Shown: piece after piece, positions 1 to 7,929 of the stretch
Position numbering within the stretch: position 1 is the first letter of the stretch
How the letters are laid out: each line of letters starts with the position of its first letter
NCBI GenBank assembly: GCA_965263285.1
Contig: CBDHHD010000016.1
Span: 434,001-498,000, forward strand
Origin: JASGCP01 sp965263285
Lineage (GTDB): Bacteria; Bacteroidota; Bacteroidia; Chitinophagales; Chitinophagaceae
Length of the DNA stretch: 64,000 bases
Reading direction: 5' to 3'
Translations under genes and position numbers: made by a program
The notes under the pieces: generated by a model
The model's database searches: none
The model's input: the letters and a program-made list of their open reading frames with translations, nothing else
What the model was told of the DNA's origin: nothing

Positions 1-83
1 TCTTAACTACGCCATTGATCATACACTGAAAAGAAAAGATAATATAAAACGAACTCATATACCGTACTATTCAATAAATTGTT

Positions 84-1025
84 TTATGTACCAACTGCTA
101 AATGATTAATTTTTTCTAACAACAATGTAGACAATCTTTCTTGAGACTCCTCTGTAGAACCTGCAATATGTGGTGTTAATATAACATTAGACTGTTGCAC
201 AATCCATTCAAATCTTTTTTTCTCCTCATCATACAAAGTAGAAGGCTGCTCATTCTCCCATACATCTAGTGCGACTCCTCTTATCCATTTATTTTGCAAG
301 GCATCTATCAGTGCTTCTGCTTCTACTATAGATCCTCTTGATGAATTAATAAAAATAGGATTTCTCTTTAAAGAGTGAAAAAAAGCTACATTACACATTG
401 CTTTTGTTTCTATAGTGAGAGGCACATGTATACTAATAACATCTGATATTTCTTGTAGATGGGCCATCGTTGTCTCTCTTATATAATCATGAGAAAAACC
501 TGTTTTATATTTATCATACACCCATACTTGTACATCAAAACCTTTTAGCAGTCTAGCAAAGGCAGTTCCTATATGACCATATCCAATAATACCTATATTT
601 TTATGCGACAATTCAATACCCTTGTTCTCTTCTCTATTCCATACTTTATTTTTTACCTCTATAGAACTTTGGATAATTTTTTTTTGCAAACACAACAATT
701 GCCCTAAACAATGTTCGGCAACAGCACACGCATTTCCTCCTACACACCTTATCATATCTATACCTAGCTTATTTGCTTCTACCACATCCACATGATCTAT
801 TCCACTAGCAAGCACTCCTATCCACTTTAATCGTTTTGCTTTTGCTAATATTGATTTATCTATAGAAATCTGTGTAGCTATAATCAACCCATCTATTTCA
901 GACATAAACTGCTGAATAGATAGATAAGTAGATTGAGGCTCATATAACACATGATGACCGCTATTTTGTAATCCTTGTATTAAAATGGTATTAGCCTTCG
1001 CCGTAGCAATAAGAATAGTAGACAT
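84..1025 (-). CDS. D-2-hydroxyacid dehydrogenase family protein
   Basis: This is an NAD(P)-dependent oxidoreductase of the D-isomer 2-hydroxyacid dehydrogenase family (313 aa), which reduces 2-oxoacids or oxidises 2-hydroxyacids in the cytosol. A Rossmann motif GYGHIG lies at residues 148-153. The family's catalytic triad is visible as R230 (in SSRGS), E259 (in DVWENEQP) and H286 (in TPHIAG). The length fits a short SerA/glyoxylate-reductase type without a C-terminal ACT domain. The substrate cannot be told from sequence; 3-phosphoglycerate, glyoxylate and lactate-type substrates all remain possible. It follows the LUD gene on the same strand after a gap of about 240 bp, so co-transcription is not obvious. 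Confidence 0.85.
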   Translation of the reverse strand: MSTILIATAKANTILIQGLQNSGHHVLYEPQSTYLSIQQFMSEIDGLIIATQISIDKSILAKAKRLKWIGVLASGIDHVDVVEANKLGIDMIRCVGGNACAVAEHCLGQLLCLQKKIIQSSIEVKNKVWNREENKGIELSHKNIGIIGYGHIGTAFARLLKGFDVQVWVYDKYKTGFSHDYIRETTMAHLQEISDVISIHVPLTIETKAMCNVAFFHSLKRNPIFINSSRGSIVEAEALIDALQNKWIRGVALDVWENEQPSTLYDEEKKRFEWIVQQSNVILTPHIAGSTEESQERLSTLLLEKINHLAVGT

Positions 1026-1158
1026 AAATATTACAGATATAATGTATTAAAAAAATTGTTTTGTGTTTACTTACGAATGTTTACATGTATCTTAGCATTG
1101 GAATGTTACTTTGTGATATATTTTATTTAGATTATACAAAAATAGTATTTTTTAGGTT

Positions 1159-1206
1159 ACCGCTCTGTGAATCCATTTCGGTTAGCCTCCACTGCCCATA
1201 GGATTT
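1159..1206. other. GC-richer island in an AT-rich intergenic gap
   Basis: The gap between the LUD gene and the dehydrogenase is almost pure A/T except for roughly 48 bp containing ACCGCTCTGTGAATCC and GCCTCCACTGCCCATAGG. It has no plausible ORF and no match to the repeat families of this window. A small structured RNA or a regulatory site is possible. I could not fold it convincingly or assign an RNA family. Confidence 0.25.
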
Positions 1207-1264
1207 AAAAAAAACATCAAAAATATTGTGAGACTAAACAGATCAAATAAATTATTATCTCCTA

Positions 1265-1903
1265 TTACGATTCTGTATCAATAAGAAAACAATATATATC
1301 TTTAGGACCATGTACTCCTACAACGAGAGTTTTTTCAATATCTCCTGTTTTACTAGGCCCACTAATAAATGTCATCATAGAAGGAAAAGAATTATTTTTT
1401 ATATCCTTATTCCATATGTCAGATATGTTCCAATAAATTTGCGAAGTATATGCTATACAAATATGTATAGGAGTATATACACTTGCCGTTCGCCCTAATA
1501 ACATATCACTAGTTATACAAATGCTCCCTGTTCTTGCCACAAGACAATAACAATTAGTAATCGCTATATCAGCCTCTTTCAATGCCTCTACCGTATTATC
1601 TTGAAAAGACAGTTCTGACGACAAACTATTGTACATATCTTGGCTTGTACAAACAATTTTATTTTCTTTATGATACATCAAAAACTCTTTTAACTGTTGT
1701 ATGCAATGCTCTTTACTCTCACAATAACAAAACTTACCTTTTTGCTTTGTAAATTGCTTAGCAAATGCGATAGCTTTATCTGACTCTAAACTCGAAACAA
1801 ATATATGCTCCTCTTTAGCACTAGTGCAACTAGACGCGGAAAGGTTTGTACCCATTAAACCCTTTCTAATAGACGATAAAATGGTTTCTTTAATAGATGG
1901 CAA
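1265..1903 (-). CDS. LUD domain protein (LutC/YkgG-like)
   Basis: This 212-aa protein belongs to the LUD family, whose best-known member LutC is part of lactate utilisation complexes. The diagnostic C-terminal block is present: SGPSKTGDIEKTLVVGVHGP, followed by a hydrophobic tail FLI. The mid-region contains the ADIAITNCYCLVARTGSI stretch typical of the fold. No lutA or lutB partner is adjacent. In Bacteroidota stand-alone LUD genes are common, so a specific role in lactate oxidation is not supported. The dead ISL3 element lies about 70 bp upstream of its start and may have displaced its original neighbours. Confidence 0.8.
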   Translation of the reverse strand: MPSIKETILSSIRKGLMGTNLSASSCTSAKEEHIFVSSLESDKAIAFAKQFTKQKGKFCYCESKEHCIQQLKEFLMYHKENKIVCTSQDMYNSLSSELSFQDNTVEALKEADIAITNCYCLVARTGSICITSDMLLGRTASVYTPIHICIAYTSQIYWNISDIWNKDIKNNSFPSMMTFISGPSKTGDIEKTLVVGVHGPKDIYCFLIDTES

Positions 1904-1973
1904 AATAATAAGTTTAAAACAACAAAAATAGAATAATTGTTTCTTTCTTTTGTATCAAAAAAACAAATACTAA

Positions 1974-3436
1974 GGCTACATCTTTTTTTGAGGTGCTGGG
2001 GGGCTAAAATAAATTTGGAGTCTGTAGAAGAAAAAGTCTCTATTTCTCATGCCATAATTGTTAATAATAAATCTTTGAATACGGGCGTTTAAATTTTCAG
2101 CTTTGGCATTAGTTAATCCTTTTTCAAAATACCTTAATATATCTTCTTGATGGCGTTCTACCATGTTCATAACATGGGTTATGACTTTAAGTTTTACCCT
2201 TCGTACATTTTCTTTCCATTTTTCTAACTCACTTTTAATTATATATAATGGTTTACCTATATTCCTCTTATGATACCATGAAGCAAATTGTTGCACTAAC
2301 TGATAAGCTATTTGTATAGTTGGATATTGTGTAAGTAAAGCATCCAATAAGGTTAATTACTCTTTTTCTAATGAGCTTTCAGGTTTATACAGCAAATACT
2401 TTGTCTTTTCAATTCATTCTATATCCGTCCAATTATTAGGATTGTTTCTATTTATTTCTGTGCTTTCTTTCACTTTTTTCTTCACATCAAGCCTTATACT
2501 CTGCAAAGCATCATATATATGTTTGATTACATGAAATTTATCTATAACTATTTGAGCTTGTGGCATCGTTTTATTATAAATATCCTTCATTACAGGACTC
2601 ATATCTGCATTCACATAATCTACTTTTTTTAATGTTTCCAAACCTAGTTGCTCTACTACTTGTTTTACAAGCGTTGGTTTAATACTGTCTATAAGCATGG
2701 CTATCTTACCTGTTTCTTGATTACTTAAGATAGTACAATAATGACCATTGATCATTTTCTCATCTATACACATACTATGACCTATATGGTATGGATTTAA
2801 TATATGTACCACCTTCTCTTTGACTACTTCTCCTGTAGTATCATTTGTTTCAACTACCTTATGTGAAGCAAAATTGCCTTCTCGCCTATCTTTATGGTAG
2901 TCGTTTATCACATCTTTATACCAAGTAAATAAAGTACGTGGTTTCATAGTGTAGCAACGTGCTACTATACTAATATTAATTGACGATTCTTCTATGGTTA
3001 CCTTTTAAAAAATTCACAAATTGTGGTGTTATTTTAGCTCCTTTTAAATGTAACGAATCATAACTATTACTATAATGTTCATCCTGCCCAACTTCTTTCC
3101 AGCACCTTCTATATAAAATTAAAAAAAACATTTAAGAGAAAATGTATGCGTTAAAATATTTGTCGGATTACAGAAGCCATCGAAGGTTATCTTTTTGCCA
3201 TGTAGTTCTAAGGGTATATGATCTTCTTTCTCATGTAAAATAATCTCGTAACAATCAGGTTTATCTTTTATCTCTACTACATCAAAATGGTCTAAATATT
3301 CTTTGGGCACATGTATATTAATAAAACGAAGACAATAACTTTTCTGAATTGGAAATTTTTCTCCTTGCCATAAATAAAAAATCGAGGATAAAAAAAGCAA
3401 AGATACCCCCCCAGCACCTCAAAAAAAGATGTAGCC
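1974..3436 (-). mobile_element. ISL3-family insertion sequence, inactive
   Basis: The element is bounded by near-perfect inverted repeats: GGCTACATCTTTTTTTGAGG followed by TGCTGGGGGG on the left, and the exact reverse complement on the right. It is about 1.46 kb and carries remains of one transposase on the minus strand. The 8 bp flanks (aatactaa and agttattc) do not match, so there is no visible target duplication; it is old or its flanks were rearranged. The same termini bound the many short non-coding elements in this window, which makes it, or an intact relative elsewhere, the likely source of the activity that mobilised them. Confidence 0.85.
1976..3400 (-). pseudogene. ISL3-family transposase, disrupted
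   Basis: Three fragments read in order on the minus strand. The N-terminal part lies at about 3119-3400. The catalytic core at 2414-2947 has CIDEK, VNADMSP and IDKFHVIKHIYDAL, which fit the DDE transposase of ISL3 elements. The C-terminal part at 1976-2347 has the typical AENLNARIQRFIINNYGMRN. The core and C-terminal parts are in the same frame but separated by a TGA at 2414-2416 and a further TAA about 50 bp downstream. There is a frameshift near 2990, where the protein resumes as SSINISIVARCYTMKPRT, and another break near 3115. It cannot encode an active enzyme. Confidence 0.85.
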
Positions 3437-3548
3437 AGTTATTCGTTTTTTTCTATGTTTATATTTATTCGATAATCAATACCACAGAACCTCAAAGAAA
3501 AATGTAACTCCATATCAATAACAAATGTAACGAATGCTACAAAAATAT

Positions 3549-3556
3549 TACTTTTG
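3549..3556 (+). promoter_or_regulatory. -7 promoter motif for purC-hemE
   Basis: TACTTTTG matches the Bacteroidota -7 consensus TAnnTTTG and sits 17 bp before the purC start. No clear -33 TTTG was assigned. Confidence 0.4.
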
Positions 3557-3573
3557 CATTAAAATTAATCATT

Positions 3574-4299
3574 ATGGCAGCCATACAACCTATTAAAAAA
3601 GAATGTATATATGAAGGAAAAGCAAAAAAAATATTTGCCACAGACGATACAAATAAAATAATAGTTTATTATAAAGATGATGCAACTGCATTCAATGCAC
3701 AGAAAAAGGGCACCATTGAAAACAAAGGAATTTTAAACAATAAAATAACAGAAATTATCTATCGTTTGTTAGAAAAAAATGGTATAACTACCCATTTTAT
3801 AGAGCGCTTAAATGATAGAGAACAATGGTGCAAAAAAGTAACCATTATTCCTCTTGAGATAATTGTACGCAATCGAATTGCGGGAAGCATGGCTAAGCTA
3901 TTTAAAATAGAAGAAGGTACTGTTCCTTTACAGCCTATTTTTGAAATATGTTACAAGAATGACGCATTGGGTGATCCCATGATTAATGATTCTCATGCAA
4001 TTGCATTAGGTTTTGCAACCAAAGAAGAACTGTCTATTATCTACCAAACAGCAGAAAAGCTAAATCAAATATTATCTGCTTTTTTTCTTAAAAGAGACAT
4101 TTTGTTAGTAGACTTTAAAATTGAAATGGGGAAAACAAACGATGGCGCATTCATACTAGCAGACGAAATATCACCAGACACATGTCGTTTGTGGGATGCA
4201 AAAACACTTGAAAAATTAGATAAAGATAGGTTTCGTAGAGACTTAGGCAAGGTAGAAGAAGCGTATCAAGAAATTTATAAACGCATTAACCTTTTATAA
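3574..4299 (+). CDS. purC: SAICAR synthase
   Basis: Phosphoribosylaminoimidazole-succinocarboxamide synthase joins CAIR and aspartate using ATP in de novo purine synthesis. The 241-aa length is the usual short bacterial form. The start motif IYEGKAKKIFATDD, the TAFNAQKKGTIENKG region, the VRNRIAGSMAKL block and the C-terminal DEISPDTCRLWD signature are all present. The stop codon shares one base with the hemE start (TAATG), which implies translational coupling. Together with purH at 26.3-27.8 kb it indicates that de novo purine synthesis is retained. The decayed ISL3 element ends 137 bp upstream and leaves the promoter region intact. Confidence 0.95.
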   Translation: MAAIQPIKKECIYEGKAKKIFATDDTNKIIVYYKDDATAFNAQKKGTIENKGILNNKITEIIYRLLEKNGITTHFIERLNDREQWCKKVTIIPLEIIVRNRIAGSMAKLFKIEEGTVPLQPIFEICYKNDALGDPMINDSHAIALGFATKEELSIIYQTAEKLNQILSAFFLKRDILLVDFKIEMGKTNDGAFILADEISPDTCRLWDAKTLEKLDKDRFRRDLGKVEEAYQEIYKRINLL

Positions 4300-5339
4300 T
4301 GACATTAAAGAATTCCATTTTATTAGATGTGTTAGCAGGAAAAGAAAGTACAGACATTCCTGTTTGGTTTATGCGACAAGCAGGTAGATATATGCAAGCG
4401 TACCAACAGCTCAAAAATAAATACGACTTCTTTACAAGGGTGCAAACACCTGCATTAGCTACAGAAATTACCATGCAACCCATTCGCGAAATAGCTGTAG
4501 ATGCAGCCATTTTATTTAGCGATATACTAGTAGTGCCACAAGCAATGGGGATGATAGTAGAAATGCACGAAGGGAAAGGTCCTCTTTTGCCCTCCCCCTT
4601 AAAGAATCAACAAGACATATCTAAACTCATTATTGACGATGCGCCAGCACGATTGCATTATGTATATGAAGCTATTCGGCAAACCAAAATTGCCTTACAA
4701 CAACAACTTCCTTTAATTGGTTTTGCAGGTGCTCCTTTTACATTATTTTGTTATATGATTGAAGGCAAAGGTAGTAAAACCTTCGACCAGGCAAAAGCAT
4801 TTTGTTATCATCAACCACAACTAGCAAAACAAATACTAGATGCTATTACAACAGTAACCATTTCTTATTTAGAAGAACAAATAAAAGCAGGTGTCGATTG
4901 TTTACAATTATTTGATAGCTGGGCAGGACTATTAGATGTATCTGACTTTGCCACTTGGTCTCTTCCGTATATACGAAAAATTGTCTCCCATATAAAAGGG
5001 AAGGTACCTATTATTGTTTTTGCCAAAGGCGTGTGGCACTCTCTTGCTGATATACAAGACACACATTGTGATGCTATTGGAATTGATTGGGCAGGAACAC
5101 CACAAATGGCTCGCCATATTACTAAAAACAATATCGTATTACAAGGCAATCTAGATCCTGCAAAATTATTATTACCCATACCGATTTTAAAAAAAGAAGT
5201 ACAACAAATGATAGATGATTTTGGAACAAAAAAATATATTGCAAATGTAGGGCATGGTATTTTACCTTCTATTCATATTGATCATGTAAAAGCATTTGTA
5301 GAAGCTGTTAAAACATATATGCCGAGATCCATTGCATAA
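4299..5339 (+). CDS. hemE: uroporphyrinogen decarboxylase
   Basis: HemE decarboxylates uroporphyrinogen III to coproporphyrinogen III in haem synthesis. The 346-aa protein has the N-terminal signature WFMRQAGRYM at residues 23-32 and the catalytic aspartate D75 in LFSDILVV. The GFAGAPFTLFCYMIEGKGSK motif and the C-terminal GNLDPAKLL and NVGHGILPS motifs are also present. It overlaps purC by one base. Haem made here would feed the c-type and a-type cytochromes encoded at 52.8-64 kb, although no other hem genes are in this window. Confidence 0.95.
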   Translation: MTLKNSILLDVLAGKESTDIPVWFMRQAGRYMQAYQQLKNKYDFFTRVQTPALATEITMQPIREIAVDAAILFSDILVVPQAMGMIVEMHEGKGPLLPSPLKNQQDISKLIIDDAPARLHYVYEAIRQTKIALQQQLPLIGFAGAPFTLFCYMIEGKGSKTFDQAKAFCYHQPQLAKQILDAITTVTISYLEEQIKAGVDCLQLFDSWAGLLDVSDFATWSLPYIRKIVSHIKGKVPIIVFAKGVWHSLADIQDTHCDAIGIDWAGTPQMARHITKNNIVLQGNLDPAKLLLPIPILKKEVQQMIDDFGTKKYIANVGHGILPSIHIDHVKAFVEAVKTYMPRSIA

Positions 5340-5379
5340 GCACATACTTATGTATAGCAACCATATAATATAGTCTCCC

Positions 5380-6984
5380 ATGCAAAAAAATATTGTTCTA
5401 TATGTACCTCCTTCTCAACTGAGCAATGTTACCTATATATATCAAGAAATTGCGAAGCAACTTCATATAGCCGTATCAGATATAACAGGCTACTATATAG
5501 TAAAAAAATCAATTGATGCAAGGCAAAAAAAACACATTTGGTTTTATGTATCCTTAATGGTAAGTATTGGAGAACCCTTTATAAATAGACCTTTATATAA
5601 AACATATCCACAAGATGTATCTCGTGCCACAAAAAAAGTAATTATTGTTGGCATGGGGCCTGCAGGACTTTTTGCTGCTTGGAAGCTAATTGAATTAGGT
5701 ATCCAGCCTATTCTCATAGATAGAGGCAAATCGGTAAGAAATAGACGAAGAGACATAGCTCTATTAAATAAAGAAGGCAATATAAATGCTGATAGCAATT
5801 ACTGTTTTGGCGAAGGAGGAGCTGGAACCTATAGTGATGGAAAATTGTATACAAGAAGCAATAAACGAGGTAATATATCAGATATCCTTTCACTCTTTAT
5901 ACGCTGGGGGGCCGAGGACAATATATTATATGAATCTCACCCACACATAGGCACTAATAAACTACCTCTTATTATTAGTAGAATGACAGAAGAAATACAA
6001 CAATATGGAGGAAAAGTATTATTTGATACCAAATTAGAAGACATGGTTTTATTAAACAACCATATTAAAGAAATCAAAACCAATCAAGGGGTTTTATCAG
6101 CCGACGCGTTTATAATAGCAACAGGTCATTCTGCAAGAGATATATTCTATCTTCTCTATAAAAAAAGTATATATATAGAAAAAAAACCATTTGCCTTAGG
6201 CGTCCGTGTAGAACACCCACAAGAAATTGTTAATCAATGGACCTACCATCAATCTCAGCTATCTCATGATGCCTGCCTCCCTCCTGCAAGTTATACAATG
6301 GTAGAACAAATAGAAGGGAATGGTGTGTTTAGCTTTTGTATGTGTCCTGGAGGTATTATTGCTACCGCATCAACACAAGCAGAAGAATTAGTCATTAATG
6401 GATGGAGTCCCTCTAAACGAAATAATCCTTTTGCTAATAGTGGTATCGTAGTAAATATTACCGACAAATTAGTAGCCAACTATGCTAAAGAAATCAATCA
6501 TAAAATACTGTTGTCAAAAATACAAGCCAATGATCCTTTAACCTTTATGATATTCCAAGAAATGATTGAAAAAAAAGCCTATCAAGCAGGGGAAGGACAT
6601 TTCAAAGCGCCTGCACAACGAATAACAGATTTTTGTACCCATCAACTTAGCTCATCTCTCCCCCCTTGTTCATACATACCCGGTGTGCAATCGGCCTCGT
6701 TAGCACAAGTACTTCCTTATACCATACAAGATTCTTTATCAAAAGCTTTTAGATTAATAGGAGCTAAACGACATGGCTTTTATAGTGAAAACACAATTGT
6801 ATTAGCAACTGAAAGTAGAACCTCTTCACCTATTCGTATTCCAAGAAATGAAAAGGGACATCATGTAGAAATTAAAAATCTATATCCTTGTGGTGAAGGA
6901 GCAGGTTATGCAGGAGGCATTATGAGTGCAGCAATGGACGGACAATACATTGCCACCAATATATACAAAACATTCACTGCATAA
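5380..6984 (+). CDS. FAD-dependent dehydrogenase (COG2509-like)
   Basis: This 534-aa protein is of the large uncharacterised FAD-dependent dehydrogenase type found widely in bacteria. An N-terminal domain of about 85 residues precedes the FAD-binding motif GMGPAG at 91-96. NYCFGEGGAGTYSDGKLYTR follows, and IIATGHSARDIF marks the second nucleotide-binding region. The C-terminus carries YPCGEGAGYAGGIMSAAMDG, which closes the FAD site. It begins 40 bp after hemE on the same strand and may be in the purC-hemE transcript. The reaction and substrate of this family are not established. Confidence 0.8.
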   Translation: MQKNIVLYVPPSQLSNVTYIYQEIAKQLHIAVSDITGYYIVKKSIDARQKKHIWFYVSLMVSIGEPFINRPLYKTYPQDVSRATKKVIIVGMGPAGLFAAWKLIELGIQPILIDRGKSVRNRRRDIALLNKEGNINADSNYCFGEGGAGTYSDGKLYTRSNKRGNISDILSLFIRWGAEDNILYESHPHIGTNKLPLIISRMTEEIQQYGGKVLFDTKLEDMVLLNNHIKEIKTNQGVLSADAFIIATGHSARDIFYLLYKKSIYIEKKPFALGVRVEHPQEIVNQWTYHQSQLSHDACLPPASYTMVEQIEGNGVFSFCMCPGGIIATASTQAEELVINGWSPSKRNNPFANSGIVVNITDKLVANYAKEINHKILLSKIQANDPLTFMIFQEMIEKKAYQAGEGHFKAPAQRITDFCTHQLSSSLPPCSYIPGVQSASLAQVLPYTIQDSLSKAFRLIGAKRHGFYSENTIVLATESRTSSPIRIPRNEKGHHVEIKNLYPCGEGAGYAGGIMSAAMDGQYIATNIYKTFTA

Positions 6985-7001
6985 AAAACATCTACATTTA
7001 G

Positions 7002-7134
7002 ACTACCTCTTTTTTTAAGGTCATATATACAAACTTCCGTCCTACATTCTCGATGGTCGCTACACTCACCTCATTTTATAACACTCTTTATCTAAAAACA
7101 GTTCGCATCAGACGCACCATATTATTTCCAATGT
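7002..7134 (+). mobile_element. Decayed relic of the short ISL3-ended element
   Basis: This stretch begins with a degraded terminus, GACTACCTCTTTTTTTAAGG, and continues with a mutated copy of the element's right half. It reads CATTCTCGATGGTCGC, then TAACACTCTTTATCT, then TATTATTTCCA. The left half, the hairpin and the right terminus are missing. It is the most diverged copy in the window, lies in plus orientation and abuts an IS256-like end at 7137. Confidence 0.6.
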
Positions 7135-7136
7135 TT

Positions 7137-7798
7137 GATACTGTCCAAAAAAGTGTGTAAAATATGGTTTGAAACTGGCCTAAAAAATCGGTTGCAAAAT
7201 GGCTTTTAAAAAACATAAAAATAAAGAAAGGGGCTACATCTTTTTTTGAGGTGCTGGGGGGTATTTGTGTTTTTGTAATTACTCAGGTATAGGTTCATCA
7301 TTTATTTTTTATATCCTTTTCTTTCTTTTGTCTTGATACAAAAGAAAGAAACAAAGAAAAAATCAAGCCTGCAGATAAAGAGCTACAAAACTACGGCTCG
7401 CTACGCTAGCGAGAATGAAGGGGAGGCAGTTAGGTATGAATCGTTATGATGAGCTTATCCATAATTATCTTTTATGTAAATACTTTATGCTCATCATAAC
7501 GATTCATATATAAAAACTTCCGCCTCCACATTCTCGCTGGTCGCTTCGCTCACCTCGTTTTGTAACGCTCTTTATCTGAGGGCAGTCCTCATCAGATATT
7601 TCCTATTATTTCCATGTTTATATGTATTTAATAATCCATGCTTCCAGCACCTCAAAAAAAGATGTAGCCATACTATCTAATTCTGAGGCAATTTGTTCTA
7701 ATGTAACTTTCATAATTTATTGATTTAAGGGTTATAAAATATTTGCAAATTATCTAATTTTTTAAAAGCCCTTTTACACACTTTTATGAACACTACCC
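7137..7798. mobile_element. IS256-like remnant split by a short element
   Basis: The outer ends are related inverted repeats: GATACTGTCCAAAAAAGTGT at 7137 and the reverse complement of GGTAGTGTTCATAAAAGTGT ending at 7798. Both are followed inward by GTAAAA. Such ends are typical of IS256/mutator-type elements. Inside the right end a minus-strand start at 7713 gives MKVTLEQIASELDS before it is cut at 7670 by the short ISL3-ended element. The transposase body is gone. Confidence 0.55.
7232..7669 (+). mobile_element. Short ISL3-ended element, copy B (long form, 438 bp)
   Basis: This is a non-coding element with termini GGCTACATCTTTTTTTGAGG/TGCTGG and their reverse complement. Internally it has a near-palindrome CTTTCTTTTGT-CTTGAT-ACAAAAGAAAG and a short hairpin CTCGCTA-CGC-TAGCGAG. 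Centrally there is a perfect 19-bp stem at 7436-7454 and 7489-7507. The two halves are also imperfect inverted copies of one another (AGATAAAGAGC at both outer edges), so the whole unit can fold back on itself. The flanking 8-mers differ, so the original target duplication has been lost. Confidence 0.85.
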
Positions 7799-7909
7799 CA
7801 TGTTATAATAATTCTATAATCAATGCATGTAATTAAACCTATTGAGTTGATTAAGTAGTTATACCTAAATATTTATATAATACCTTTAATAATTGCATTA
7901 CTTTTACAT

Positions 7910-7917
7910 TACATTTG
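7910..7917 (+). promoter_or_regulatory. Possible -7 motif for malic enzyme
   Basis: TACATTTG fits TAnnTTTG and lies 12 bp before the start codon. That would give a very short leader, so the TACCTTTA at about 7881 is an alternative. Confidence 0.3.
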
Positions 7918-7929
7918 AATTAAATCATT

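Noticed and set aside
7451..7465. TTATCCATA in each hairpin, one base from a DnaA box
   Set aside because: It occurs once per repeat copy, is part of the hairpin loop and is not clustered as in an origin.
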